Source: Solibacillus ferritrahens (GTDB taxonomy: Bacteria; Bacillota; Bacilli; Bacillales_A; Planococcaceae). Taken from it: a stretch of DNA of 64,000 nt. The translations under genes and the position numbers were made by a program. Within the stretch, counting starts at the first letter, position 1; every line of letters starts with the position of its first letter. The stretch spans positions 62,001 through 126,000 of the forward strand of contig NZ_JAXCLE010000010.1 in assembly GCF_037027585.1 (NCBI RefSeq), in the 5' to 3' direction. Below the pieces are notes generated by a model. That model was not told where the DNA came from, ran no database searches, and worked only from the letters and a program-made list of their open reading frames with translations. Shown here in pieces: positions 17,697 through 26,513 of the stretch.

Positions 17697-18317
17697 TTAC
17701 GCGTTACGCATAATGATTGTTTCAATTGTGTTTGCCACTGTTTGACAGTAGTCAGCAATTTCTTCTAACTGCTCATAGATGTCTTTAAACTTAATTAAAC
17801 GAATTGGATCTTTTTCATTTAAAAATAATTTTTTTATAGAAGAACGTAATACTTCATCGCATTCGCGCTCATAATCTTTAATTAAAATTGCATGCTGGCG
17901 CATACCAACAAGATCCTTTTTGTTTAATAGCTCCATTGCTTTTACAATTTCATCAGTTGATTTGGCAATATAGGCTAGGAAATTACGCATCGAGTCATCG
18001 ATTTCTGTTAAAGAGAACATTTCAAAATGTCCGATTGTGCCTTCTGTTCCATCTAAAACATCATCCATACGGATAGCTAATGACAAAATATCTTCACGCT
18101 CGATAGGCGTCATAAATGACTTGTTAAGCATAACGATCAATTCATGTATTAATTTATCGCCCGCTGTTTCATATTGTTTCATTCGAATACTAATTTCTTT
18201 TAAATCTGCAACCGTCTCGATACGGAAATCATTTGCATAGTGAATGCCTTCACGCATATTTTCAGCAATTTTCAATAATGCCGAGAAAAACGGGTCTTGC
18301 TTCTTTGAACTAAACAT
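17697..18317 (-). CDS. DUF47 family protein, Pit-associated PhoU-like regulator
   Basis: A 206-residue all-helical PhoU-like protein. The family pattern is visible: FFSALLKIAENM at the start, YETAGDKLIHELI, FMTPIEREDILSLA..MDDVLD in the middle and KDIYEQLEEIADYCQTVANTIE at the end. These proteins bind metal clusters through repeated E/D-x3-D motifs and accompany Pit transporters. AGGAGG lies before ATG 18317, and the gene is first in the two-gene pit operon. Confidence 0.9.
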   Translation of the reverse strand: MFSSKKQDPFFSALLKIAENMREGIHYANDFRIETVADLKEISIRMKQYETAGDKLIHELIVMLNKSFMTPIEREDILSLAIRMDDVLDGTEGTIGHFEMFSLTEIDDSMRNFLAYIAKSTDEIVKAMELLNKKDLVGMRQHAILIKDYERECDEVLRSSIKKLFLNEKDPIRLIKFKDIYEQLEEIADYCQTVANTIETIIMRNA

Positions 18318-18521
18318 GGAATTGCCTCCTGAATTTATATAATAGAAAAATTATTTTAAAAATTAACCTCAATTATCATAACAAAAACTTAAAAAAATCT
18401 ATACAAAATTTACGTTGATAGTGATAAACTTTACAATTCTGTAACATAAGGAAAAGATGAATATTTACTTATATTTAGTCACTGTAGAGATAATTTTTGA
18501 TGATAAGAGAATATACTTATG

Positions 18522-19685
18522 TTATTTCAATAAAAATTGCAGTTCATTTTCCAAAAAGGGCTTTGCATTTAAAAAGCGGACAAACTCGTCATATTTTACT
18601 CGTTGTTCATTTGTTGGCTTTTTCCCGGTGAAATATGCACGGATTAGAATATTCTTTGGTGTATTTTCCATATCGATAAACTCTAATAGCTGTGTGTCAT
18701 AGCCAACAAGTGATAATAGTTCAGCTCGAATGGAATCTGTCGCTAATGCAGCAAAGCGCTCCTTCACTAGCCCGTGTTGTGTCATAACTGATAAAGTTGG
18801 TGCTTGAAGCTGACGATTAAGTTCATGTTGACAGCAAGGGACACTTAAAATTACTTTTGCTCCCCATTTCACTGCACGAGCTAATGCCATATCTGTCGCG
18901 ACATCGCAAGCATGGAGAGTTACAACCATATCGACTTGAGTTTCTTCATTAAAGTCATTAATATCACCTACTAGAAATTGCAGATTTTCATACTGCAAAT
19001 CTTGTGCAATGCGATTACATTCATCGATTACTTCTTTTTTTAAGTCTAGACCTGTGACTTGAATATCGAGTTCTTTTTCAACCTTTAAATAATAATAAAG
19101 CGCAAATGTTAAATAGGATTTACCAGAACCAAAATCTAAAATGCGAATTGTTTTGTCTCTTGGTAAATGCGCTAAAGAATCGTCGATGAATTCAACAAAT
19201 CGATTAATTTGTTTAAACTTATCATATTTTTGTTTTTTGATTTTGCCGTCCTCTGCCTGCACCCCTAAACGAACTAAAAATGGGTGCACTCTTGAGTCAT
19301 CTAATAAATACCGTTTTTTACGGTTATGGGATAAATCAACTTGTTTTGCCGTCGCATTTTGACTCGATTTCCAGAGTACTTTGTTCTTTTTAGAAAGCTG
19401 TACCTGTATCGTTTGCTCCTGAAACTCGGCATGTACTTGCCTGAATTGTTCGAAAAGCATGTCGAGCTTAGCAGCCAAATCCTGTATTGCCACATTTTCA
19501 TGCTTTAAAATTCGTTCATATTGATATTCAAGCTGAATCATATATTCCTCGCGTATTTCTACTGGCTTTAGCTTTACGCGCTTTAAGTCATTTGATTTTT
19601 GACGTGGTTGGCTAATTGTTGCTTGGAGTAATGTTTTATTAGAAATAAGTGCGAGCAGTTGCACTTTCATTTGTTCAAATTCCAT
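18522..19685 (-). CDS. Class I SAM-dependent methyltransferase
   Basis: A 387-residue protein with two parts. Residues 1-130 are helical and charged. Residues 135-330 form a methyltransferase domain with motif I RILDFGSGKSYLTFALYYY, then VTGLDLK, VGDIND and VVTLHACDVATDMAL. The last segment plus VPCCQHEL is typical of the Methyltransferase_32 group, related to eukaryotic TRM13/GSTCD-type proteins, so RNA modification is plausible. The target is unknown. RBS AAGGCGG precedes ATG 19685. It stands alone, divergent from hflX. Confidence 0.82.
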   Translation of the reverse strand: MEFEQMKVQLLALISNKTLLQATISQPRQKSNDLKRVKLKPVEIREEYMIQLEYQYERILKHENVAIQDLAAKLDMLFEQFRQVHAEFQEQTIQVQLSKKNKVLWKSSQNATAKQVDLSHNRKKRYLLDDSRVHPFLVRLGVQAEDGKIKKQKYDKFKQINRFVEFIDDSLAHLPRDKTIRILDFGSGKSYLTFALYYYLKVEKELDIQVTGLDLKKEVIDECNRIAQDLQYENLQFLVGDINDFNEETQVDMVVTLHACDVATDMALARAVKWGAKVILSVPCCQHELNRQLQAPTLSVMTQHGLVKERFAALATDSIRAELLSLVGYDTQLLEFIDMENTPKNILIRAYFTGKKPTNEQRVKYDEFVRFLNAKPFLENELQFLLK

Positions 19686-19821
19686 AAAAACCGCCTTTTC
19701 TTTTTCCGAAATAATCTTGTTCCTTTAGTATAATAATGCGCCTTTGTCGTCTTATTGTACAGGCTTTTGAATTGTATGATACGATGGGAAAAAGTTTTAA
19801 TGTAAGCAAGGAGGCAATAGT

Positions 19822-21099
19822 TTGAAAGATGTTGAGGTATTAATTGAACGCGGTGTATTGGTTGGAGTCAATTTACAAAAGAATGAGCATTTTGATTATT
19901 CAATGGAAGAATTGGCAAATCTAGCGGAAGCTTTGAATGTGGAAGTTCTCGGTATGGTAACGCAAAATTTAGAGCGTGTAACACCGTCACATTATGTAGG
20001 CACTGGAAAGATTGAAGAAATTAAAGCGTTTTTTGAAGAAACGAATGCAAACATTGTTATTTTTAATGATGAACTGTCCCCTTCGCAAATTCGAAATTTA
20101 GAGCGGGATTTAGAATGTAAAGTAATTGACCGTACAATGCTCATTTTGGATATTTTTAGTCGACGTGCAAAAACACGTGAAGCGCAATTGCAAGTGGAGC
20201 TTGCTCAATTACAATATATGCTTCCACGCTTAGTTGGGCTTCATGCATCGTTATCACGTCAAGGCGGTGGCACAGGTGGTGGCTTTAAAAACCGTGGTGC
20301 CGGAGAAACGAAGCTTGAGTTGGACCGTCGAAAGATTGAAGATCAAATTTCGAAAATCAAAAAAGAATTGGAAGTTGTTAAAGAACAGCGCGAAACACAA
20401 CGTAAGCAACGACGTAAAAATGCTGTACCGGTCGTTTCTATTGTAGGATATACAAACGCAGGGAAATCCACGATTATGAATCAGCTTCTTGCAAAAGCGG
20501 GACAAGATGTTACAAAGCAAGTTTTTGAAAAAGATATGCTATTCGCAACACTGGAAACTTCTGTCCGTAATATTGAACTCGAAGACAATAAATCATTTTT
20601 ACTTACGGATACAGTAGGTTTTGTTAGTAAATTACCTCACCACTTAGTAAAGGCTTTCCGTTCCACATTGGAAGAAGCGCGTGAAGCGGATTTACTATTG
20701 CATGTAGTCGATGTATCCAATGAAGAATACCGCTTCATGATGGATGTGACAAATGAAACATTAAAGGCTATCGATGTTGAGAATATTCCTACCCTTTATG
20801 TGTACAATAAATCCGATTTGGCAAGCTTAGAATACCCGCTAGTAAGTGGCGATAATATTTGGCTTTCTGCAAAGCAAAATATCGGATTGGATGAATTGTT
20901 ACAGCTTATTCGCAAACAAGTTTTCGCCAACTATATCACCTGTCAAATGCTGATTCCTTACAATCAAGGAGCCGTGGTTTCTTATTTAAATGAACAGGCC
21001 ACAATTTTTGAAACGGCCTATGAAGAGAATGGTACGTTACTAACGCTAGAGCTTAAAGAAGCTGACTATCAGAGATACGACAACTATGTCGTGAAATAA
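19822..21099 (+). CDS. hflX: GTPase HflX
   Basis: A 425-residue ribosome-associated GTPase that splits stalled or stressed ribosomes. The N-terminal HflX domain (1-190) contains the Gly-rich RQGGGTGGGFKNRGAGETKLE motif and a coiled region. The GTPase domain has GYTNAGKST (G1, about 209-217), DTVGF (G3) and NKSD (G4), and a small C-terminal domain follows. The start is TTG 19822 with GGAGG at 19810-19814. It stands alone and has its own terminator. Confidence 0.95.
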   Translation: MKDVEVLIERGVLVGVNLQKNEHFDYSMEELANLAEALNVEVLGMVTQNLERVTPSHYVGTGKIEEIKAFFEETNANIVIFNDELSPSQIRNLERDLECKVIDRTMLILDIFSRRAKTREAQLQVELAQLQYMLPRLVGLHASLSRQGGGTGGGFKNRGAGETKLELDRRKIEDQISKIKKELEVVKEQRETQRKQRRKNAVPVVSIVGYTNAGKSTIMNQLLAKAGQDVTKQVFEKDMLFATLETSVRNIELEDNKSFLLTDTVGFVSKLPHHLVKAFRSTLEEAREADLLLHVVDVSNEEYRFMMDVTNETLKAIDVENIPTLYVYNKSDLASLEYPLVSGDNIWLSAKQNIGLDELLQLIRKQVFANYITCQMLIPYNQGAVVSYLNEQATIFETAYEENGTLLTLELKEADYQRYDNYVVK

Positions 21100-21113
21100 A
21101 GTATTAATCATTC

Positions 21114-21158
21114 AATCTAAGGTACAGTGCAATATGGCATTGTACCTTAGATTTTTTT
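21114..21158 (+). terminator. Terminator after hflX
   Basis: AATCTAAGGTACA pairs with TGTACCTTAGATT, followed by a T run. Confidence 0.92.
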
Positions 21159-21254
21159 ATGGCTTTTTATCCAACAAGAGGAAGAGTCAAAATATTTCCT
21201 TTATATAATTAATTAATTTATAATTCAGAAGTCTAAATTGTAATGATACGTCTT

Positions 21255-21388
21255 AATTATTTGAAAATATAGAAAAATAACATAATTATAACATTTTGAT
21301 TATTTGTTGATTTTGATCAACTGTTACGCTAAAGTGTTGAAGTATATTATTTCAAATGTCAGACAACAGACTTTATTGTCAGAATATT
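21255..21388 (+). promoter_or_regulatory. Two CodY-like boxes upstream of the peptide transporter
   Basis: AATTATTTGAAAATA (21255-21269) and TATTGTCAGAATATT (21374-21388) each match the CodY consensus AATTTTCWGAAAATT at 12 of 15 positions. The second is about 20 bases before the start codon. In such AT-rich DNA three mismatches can occur by chance. Confidence 0.3.
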
Positions 21389-21408
21389 TATTAATCGGAG
21401 GATTTCAA

Positions 21409-22893
21409 ATGTATTCAAAAGAAGAAATAGTGAAATCTGTTCCTCAAACAGGATTTGTTGGTCAACCTAAAGGTTTATTTACATTATTCTTTACAGAGTT
21501 TTGGGAACGATTTTCATATTATGGAATGCGTGCCATTCTACTTTTCTACATGTACTATGCTGTTAAAGATGGTGGATTAGGACTAGACCGTACGCAAGCT
21601 AACATTATCATGTCGATATATGGTTCATTAATCTACATGTCAGGTATTATTGGCGGATGGATTGCTGACCGTATAACAGGCACGCGTAAAGCCGTATTCT
21701 ATGGCGGTATATTAATTATGGTCGGTCATATTTTATTGGCATTACCGCTGGGCGTAAACGCTCTGTATTCATCAATGTTCTTTATTATAATTGGTACAGG
21801 GTTACTTAAACCGAACGTATCATCAGTTGTAGGTGACTTATATGCGCCGACTGATGCTCGTCGTGATTCTGGATTCTCAATTTTCTATATGGGTATTAAC
21901 ATGGGTGGTTTCTTAGCACCATTATTAGTTGGACTATTCCAAAAGAACTGGGGCTTCCATGCTGGATTTGCAGTAGCTGCAGTAGGTATGTTCATCGGAT
22001 TAGTTGTATATTTAATGTCTCAGAAGAGTCTTGGTTTAGCAGGTTCATTTGCACCAAACCCTCTTACTAATGTAGAGAAGAAAAAATCAGCTCGCAACTT
22101 TACAATTGGTGGTTTAGTCATTGTAATTTTAGGTTTCATTGCATACCAAACAGGTAATGCAAATATCGAAAACTTCTCATTATTAATTACAGCATTAGGT
22201 ATTATCATCCCAACTTTATTTATTACCTATATGTATCGTAGTCCAAAAACAAATGCAGATGAAAAATCACGTTTGTTGGCATATATTCCATTGTTCCTAT
22301 GTGCGGTAATGTTCTGGGCAATTGCAGAACAGTCTTCTACAATTCTTGCAACATTTATTGATACACGGACAAATCTAACGTTTTTAGGATTTGAAATACC
22401 AGCTGCATGGTTCCAATCGTTTAACCCATTATTCATTATTCTAATCGCACCATTATTTGCGGTTCTTTGGACAAAGTTAGGTGATCGTGGTCCTTCAACA
22501 CCGAAGAAGTTTGCGCTTTCGCTATTCTTCTCAGGTACTTCATTCCTAATAATGATCGCTGCAATCGTTTTAACGCCTGCAGATACATTAGTTAATCCAT
22601 TATGGGTTGTATTCTCGATTTTCCTAGTTGTATTAGGTGAATTATTGCTTTCACCAGTTGGTTTATCTGCAACAACTAAGCTAGCACCAGCAGCATTTGC
22701 TGGACAAACAATGGCTTTATGGTTCTTGGCAGCAGCAGCAGCTCAGGCAATTAATGCACAGTTAGTTCGTGTATACGAGCAGGTCTCAGAAACAACATAC
22801 TTCGGTGTTTTAGGTATTTTATCTATTGTACTAGGTATAGTTATTTTAATCATCTCACCAATCATTACGAAAGCTATGCGCGGTGTAAAATAA
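21409..22893 (+). CDS. dtpT: POT family di-/tripeptide proton symporter
   Basis: A 494-residue major facilitator of the POT/PTR2 family that imports di- and tripeptides with protons. The signature FFTEFWERFSYYGMRAILLFY (helix 1, with the ExxER proton-coupling motif) is complete, and GGWIADRITGTRK and FSIFYMGINMGGF follow. Length and motifs match DtpT and B. subtilis YclF. The frame is open upstream to 21304, but ATG 21409, eight bases after CGGAGG, is the evident start, leaving a leader of up to about 250 bases. Confidence 0.92.
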   Translation: MYSKEEIVKSVPQTGFVGQPKGLFTLFFTEFWERFSYYGMRAILLFYMYYAVKDGGLGLDRTQANIIMSIYGSLIYMSGIIGGWIADRITGTRKAVFYGGILIMVGHILLALPLGVNALYSSMFFIIIGTGLLKPNVSSVVGDLYAPTDARRDSGFSIFYMGINMGGFLAPLLVGLFQKNWGFHAGFAVAAVGMFIGLVVYLMSQKSLGLAGSFAPNPLTNVEKKKSARNFTIGGLVIVILGFIAYQTGNANIENFSLLITALGIIIPTLFITYMYRSPKTNADEKSRLLAYIPLFLCAVMFWAIAEQSSTILATFIDTRTNLTFLGFEIPAAWFQSFNPLFIILIAPLFAVLWTKLGDRGPSTPKKFALSLFFSGTSFLIMIAAIVLTPADTLVNPLWVVFSIFLVVLGELLLSPVGLSATTKLAPAAFAGQTMALWFLAAAAAQAINAQLVRVYEQVSETTYFGVLGILSIVLGIVILIISPIITKAMRGVK

Positions 22894-22899
22894 TTTTTT

Positions 22900-22942
22900 A
22901 ACCTTAATTTGTAGAATTTTTTACGAATTAAGGTTTTTTCTT
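22900..22942 (+). terminator. Terminator after the peptide transporter gene
   Basis: AACCTTAATTTGTA pairs with TACGAATTAAGGTT, followed by TTTTTC. Confidence 0.88.
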
Positions 22943-22999
22943 TTGGAAAAAAAGGAATAATAAAAGTTAACTACTTAAAAAGGTAGCTTGTGGTATATA

Positions 23000-23128
23000 A
23001 TGGAATTGGGAGAAGCCTTACTAAAATGTCTCCATAAAGATTTTAGTTGGGAAGTTATAAATACAGCACTTGATATACAGAATATTCCCGATGGTTACAA
23101 GGATCTCATTAAGCAATGTAATCGATAG
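23000..23128 (+). pseudogene. Possible gene remnant or small ORF
   Basis: An ATG-started frame of 42 residues with protein-like composition (GEALLKCLHKDFSWEVIN then ALDIQNIPDGYKDLIKQ). It lacks a clear ribosome binding site; only GGTAGC lies upstream. It may be the tail of a decayed gene. I do not recognise the family. Confidence 0.25.
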
Positions 23129-23202
23129 CTATGAGATGCAAATTATTGTTTTAACATTTTTAGTGGCACGATGAAAAAGTAACTATAGGGGAGGCAAAAT
23201 TT

Positions 23203-24036
23203 ATGTTAGAATCAGTAACGATTAAGGAATTGACGACTATTGAACAAATTGAAGAGGCACGTGAATTAGAGCATGAGATTTGGGCAGTCGGTAGCATCCC
23301 TGTTCATCAAACCATTGCAACAATACGTAATGGTGGAATTGTTCTTGGAGCTTATTTAAATGACGAAATTATTGGCTTTAACTATAGTTGTCCTGGATAT
23401 ATGGATGAGCAAGTGTATTTATATTCCCATATGATCGGTATTAAACGTAACTACCGTGAACAAGGTGTAGGAGAATTACTAAAAAACTATTTAAAAGATA
23501 TCGCTATCGAACGCGGTTATAGAACTTGCCGTTGGACGTTTGATCCACTTGAAGCGCGTAGTGGTCATTTAAACTTTTCAAAGTTACGTAGTTATAGTGA
23601 TACTTATATAGAGAATTGCTATGGTGAGATGGAGGATCCATTTAATAAATTATTGCCTACAGACCGCCTTTGTGTAGAGTGGCAGCTTGTTGATAATGAT
23701 TATTTACGTTGGGATGCAAAAGTAGAAGAATTACTTGATGAAGCAAAACCTATCGTAGATTGGGAAGCAAATATTGTAGGGTTGCCTACATTGGATAAGG
23801 AACAGAAGTTTCGTAAAGAGGAAACGCTTATCCATGATGCATATACATTACCTATTCCAACAAACTTCCAAAAAATCAAAGTTGAGAGTGTCGCTTTAGC
23901 AGAAGACTGGCGATATAAAACGAGAAATATATTACAAGCAATGTTTGACCAAAATTACAAAATTATTTACTTAATGAAAAAAGATGAGCAAATAAGCCAT
24001 TACCTACTTGTAAAGCGTTCTTTATTTGCCCTTTAA
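23203..24036 (+). CDS. GNAT family N-acyltransferase, probable amino acid N-succinyltransferase
   Basis: A 277-residue GNAT-fold acyltransferase. The CoA-binding region is near residues 80-100 (GIKRNYREQGVGELLKNYLKD, a variant of the Q/R-x2-G-x-G/A loop), followed by CRWTFDPLEARSGHLNFSKL, the signature of the COG3375-type group. In other Firmicutes this type sits beside N-succinylamino acid racemase and succinylates D-amino acids. The same neighbour is present here 71 bases downstream, so I infer that substrate. It is well formed, with RBS GGGGAGG. A hairpin separates it from the racemase gene. Confidence 0.75.
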   Translation: MLESVTIKELTTIEQIEEARELEHEIWAVGSIPVHQTIATIRNGGIVLGAYLNDEIIGFNYSCPGYMDEQVYLYSHMIGIKRNYREQGVGELLKNYLKDIAIERGYRTCRWTFDPLEARSGHLNFSKLRSYSDTYIENCYGEMEDPFNKLLPTDRLCVEWQLVDNDYLRWDAKVEELLDEAKPIVDWEANIVGLPTLDKEQKFRKEETLIHDAYTLPIPTNFQKIKVESVALAEDWRYKTRNILQAMFDQNYKIIYLMKKDEQISHYLLVKRSLFAL

Positions 24037-24040
24037 TTCC

Positions 24041-24073
24041 TTTTTCAGCGGGTGTTTACCGCCCGCTGAAAAA
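24041..24073 (+). terminator. Intergenic hairpin between the acyltransferase and racemase genes
   Basis: The perfect stem TTTTTCAGCGGG / CCCGCTGAAAAA has no long T run after it. It may be a leaky terminator or an mRNA stability element between the two functionally linked genes. Confidence 0.55.
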
Positions 24074-24107
24074 CTTTTAAAGTAATGAATCAGTAGGAGC
24101 AATGAAC

Positions 24108-25217
24108 ATGAAATTAGTGGAAGTCACGATGCATGAACTTATAATGCGAATGAAAACGCCTTTTACAACGAGCTTAGGGTCAATGCAAGATAAGCGATTT
24201 TTAGTATTGGAGGCGAAGGATGAAAGTGGTTTTGTCGGTTGGGGAGAGGGCGTTGCTTTTGAAGAACCATCCTACACAGAAGAAACTTTTAAAACTTCCC
24301 GCCATATGCTGGAAGATTTTTTAATTCCGGCGTTATTGGGAGCTGAATTGAAGCATCCAGATGAAGTGTTTGACATGTTTCGATCCATTCGTCGCAATAA
24401 TATGGCAAAAGCAGCAATTGAAGGCGCAGTATGGGATATTTATGCCCAATTAATGAACCAACCATTAGCGCATGTCATTGGTGGGTCCCAGGAAAAAATC
24501 GAAGTGGGAATTAGTATTGGTTTACAGCCTACAGATGAACAGCTTATCCAAACGATTCAGCATTATTTGGATGAAGGCTATAAACGAATAAAAGTAAAAA
24601 TCAAACCTGGAAAAGATATTGAACTTTTACATACAATTCGCCAAGCATTTCCTACCATTCCTTTAATGGCGGATGCAAACTCAGCGTATACATTAGATGA
24701 TATGGAAAGTTTAAAAAAGCTGGATGAATTTAATTTAATGATGATCGAACAGCCACTTGCCCATGATGATTTAGTCGACCATGCATTATTACAAAAGCAA
24801 ATCAAGACACCGATTTGTTTGGATGAAAGCATTACTTCTCTAGAGGATACACGTAAGGCTATTCAGCTGGGGAGCTGTGGTGTAATAAACATTAAAATTG
24901 CACGAGTAGGCGGTATCAGTGAAGCGAAGCGCATTCATGATTATTGCATGGAGCACCATATTCCCGTATGGTGTGGGGGGATGCTTGAAGCAGGAATAGG
25001 CCGAGCGCATAATGTTGCCATTACTAGTCTAGCTAATTTTATAATGCCAGGGGATACTGCTGCCTCAAGTCGTTATTGGTACGAAGATATTATTAGCCCA
25101 GAAGTAACAGTAGAAAATGGCTATATTAAAGTTCCCAAAAAACATGGAATCGGCTATGAAGTAAATCGTGCATTATTGGAAAAGTATAGTGTCAATAAAA
25201 CGACATATCGGATATAG
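24108..25217 (+). CDS. N-succinylamino acid racemase / o-succinylbenzoate synthase family
   Basis: A 369-residue enolase-superfamily enzyme. Every catalytic residue of the OSBS/NSAR branch is visible: Lys162-x-Lys164 (acid/base), metal ligands Asp189, Glu214 and Asp239, and Lys263 as the second base. This numbering coincides with the Amycolatopsis NSAR. ATG 24102 is only three bases from AGGAG, so ATG 24108 is preferred. Enzymes of this branch can make o-succinylbenzoate for menaquinone, racemise N-succinylamino acids, or do both. The adjacent GNAT gene and absence of other men genes favour the racemase. It ends in its own terminator. Confidence 0.85.
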   Translation: MKLVEVTMHELIMRMKTPFTTSLGSMQDKRFLVLEAKDESGFVGWGEGVAFEEPSYTEETFKTSRHMLEDFLIPALLGAELKHPDEVFDMFRSIRRNNMAKAAIEGAVWDIYAQLMNQPLAHVIGGSQEKIEVGISIGLQPTDEQLIQTIQHYLDEGYKRIKVKIKPGKDIELLHTIRQAFPTIPLMADANSAYTLDDMESLKKLDEFNLMMIEQPLAHDDLVDHALLQKQIKTPICLDESITSLEDTRKAIQLGSCGVINIKIARVGGISEAKRIHDYCMEHHIPVWCGGMLEAGIGRAHNVAITSLANFIMPGDTAASSRYWYEDIISPEVTVENGYIKVPKKHGIGYEVNRALLEKYSVNKTTYRI

Positions 25218-25221
25218 ATGC

Positions 25222-25252
25222 AAACCACGAATTAAAATTTGTGGTTTTTTCT
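25222..25252 (+). terminator. Terminator after the racemase gene
   Basis: AAACCACGAATT pairs with AAATTTGTGGTTT and continues into TTTTC. Confidence 0.85.
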
Positions 25253-25369
25253 TGTTTCATCTAATTTCCTATATATACTGTAACTTGTAAATAAAGCGAC
25301 TAATTGCTCTTAAAATACAATTTTCATTATATTGGTTATTCAAAAGTGCCTTATTTTTAAATCGTGCGT

Positions 25370-25398
25370 TTGATTTTCATTATTAGCAATTATATAAT
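25370..25398 (+). promoter_or_regulatory. SigA promoter of the siderophore permease operon
   Basis: TTGATT (25370-25375), a 17-base spacer and TATAAT (25393-25398). The predicted start of transcription, near 25405, lies just ahead of the Fur box. Confidence 0.7.
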
Positions 25399-25414
25399 GA
25401 TGTAGGGAAAGAAA

Positions 25415-25439
25415 TGATTCTCATTTTCATTGAGAATCA
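25415..25439 (+). promoter_or_regulatory. Fur box upstream of the siderophore permease operon
   Basis: TGATTCTCA and TGAGAATCA form a perfect 9-bp inverted repeat around TTTTCAT. It can be read as two overlapping 7-1-7 Fur sites, each with three mismatches to TGATAATNATTATCA. Position just past the -10 fits iron-dependent repression. Confidence 0.8.
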
Positions 25440-25556
25440 GTGAATATATCTTGGCGTATGGCAATCAGATTTATTAGTTCACTCAAAATTCAGCAGCGTT
25501 TGTCTAGTTGAATTAAAATAAAAATAAAAATATATAAAGAATAGTGGGAAAATGAA

Positions 25557-26513
25557 ATGAGACTTTGGATGCTCGTTGCAGCAACCATCGTTCTGTCCTT
25601 TATATCATTATTTATTGGGGCAATCGACATAAAACCATCTGATTTATTGGATTGGGATTCAGATAAGACACAAATTTTCCTGATGAGTCGAGTGCCGCGA
25701 TTAATGGCGATCATACTTGCTGGGGCAGGGATGGGTATTTCAGGCTTAATTATGCAAAGTTTAAGCCGTAATAAATTCGTATCACCGACAACATCCGGTA
25801 CACTGGATGCGGCTAAACTAGGTATTGTAGTATCGATGGTATTTTTCACAAGTGTAGGTTATATGGAGAAAATTCTCTTTAGTTTTACATTCGCGCTTAT
25901 TGGTATGATGATTTTCATGCGCCTTCTGGAAAGCATTAAATTTAAAGATGTAATTTTTGTGCCTCTAATCGGGATTATGTATGGGAATATTATTGGTGCG
26001 ATATCCACATTTATTGCTTATGAAGCAGATGTTTTACAAAGTGTAGATACATTCTTTTTAGGGAGTTTTACACTTGTTGTTTCAGGACGTTATGAGTTGC
26101 TTTATGTAGCTGTCCCGGCGATTATTCTTGCTTACTTATATGCAAATAAGTTTACAGTGGCAGGAATGGGAGAAGATTTTGCGAAAAATCTAGGGTTGAG
26201 CTACCGTACTGTGTTAAATCTCGGTTTAGTGCTTGTCGCGATTATTTCAACAACTGTAGTATTAACAGTGGGGATTATTCCTTTCTTAGGGTTAATTGTG
26301 CCAAACATAGTTTCATTATATATGGGAGACAATTTACGTAAAACGATTCCACATACAATTTTCTTAGGGGCAGCATTCCTATTGATGTGTGATATCTTGA
26401 GTCGTCTTATTGTGTATCCGTTTGAGATTCCTGTAAACACAACGGTTGCGGTAATCGGCAGTGCAATCTTCTTAGTAATGTTGTTTAGGGGGAAAGCATA
26501 TGCGAAAAAATAG
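25557..26513 (+). CDS. yclN: Siderophore ABC transporter permease (YclN-like)
   Basis: A 318-residue FecCD-family permease of an iron-siderophore importer, with eight to ten membrane helices. The segments GLIMQSLSRNKFVSPTTSGTLD and LGLSYRTV and the late helix LTVGIIPFLGLIVPNIVSLY follow B. subtilis YclN, part of the petrobactin importer. It is first in the operon, behind a SigA promoter and Fur box. Its last 14 bases overlap the next gene, showing translational coupling. The actual siderophore in this organism is not known. Confidence 0.88.
   Translation: MRLWMLVAATIVLSFISLFIGAIDIKPSDLLDWDSDKTQIFLMSRVPRLMAIILAGAGMGISGLIMQSLSRNKFVSPTTSGTLDAAKLGIVVSMVFFTSVGYMEKILFSFTFALIGMMIFMRLLESIKFKDVIFVPLIGIMYGNIIGAISTFIAYEADVLQSVDTFFLGSFTLVVSGRYELLYVAVPAIILAYLYANKFTVAGMGEDFAKNLGLSYRTVLNLGLVLVAIISTTVVLTVGIIPFLGLIVPNIVSLYMGDNLRKTIPHTIFLGAAFLLMCDILSRLIVYPFEIPVNTTVAVIGSAIFLVMLFRGKAYAKK

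Noticed and set aside
24108..25217. Calling the enolase-superfamily gene menC for menaquinone synthesis
   Set aside because: No other men gene is nearby and a GNAT acyltransferase is; the racemase role is better supported, though dual activity is possible.
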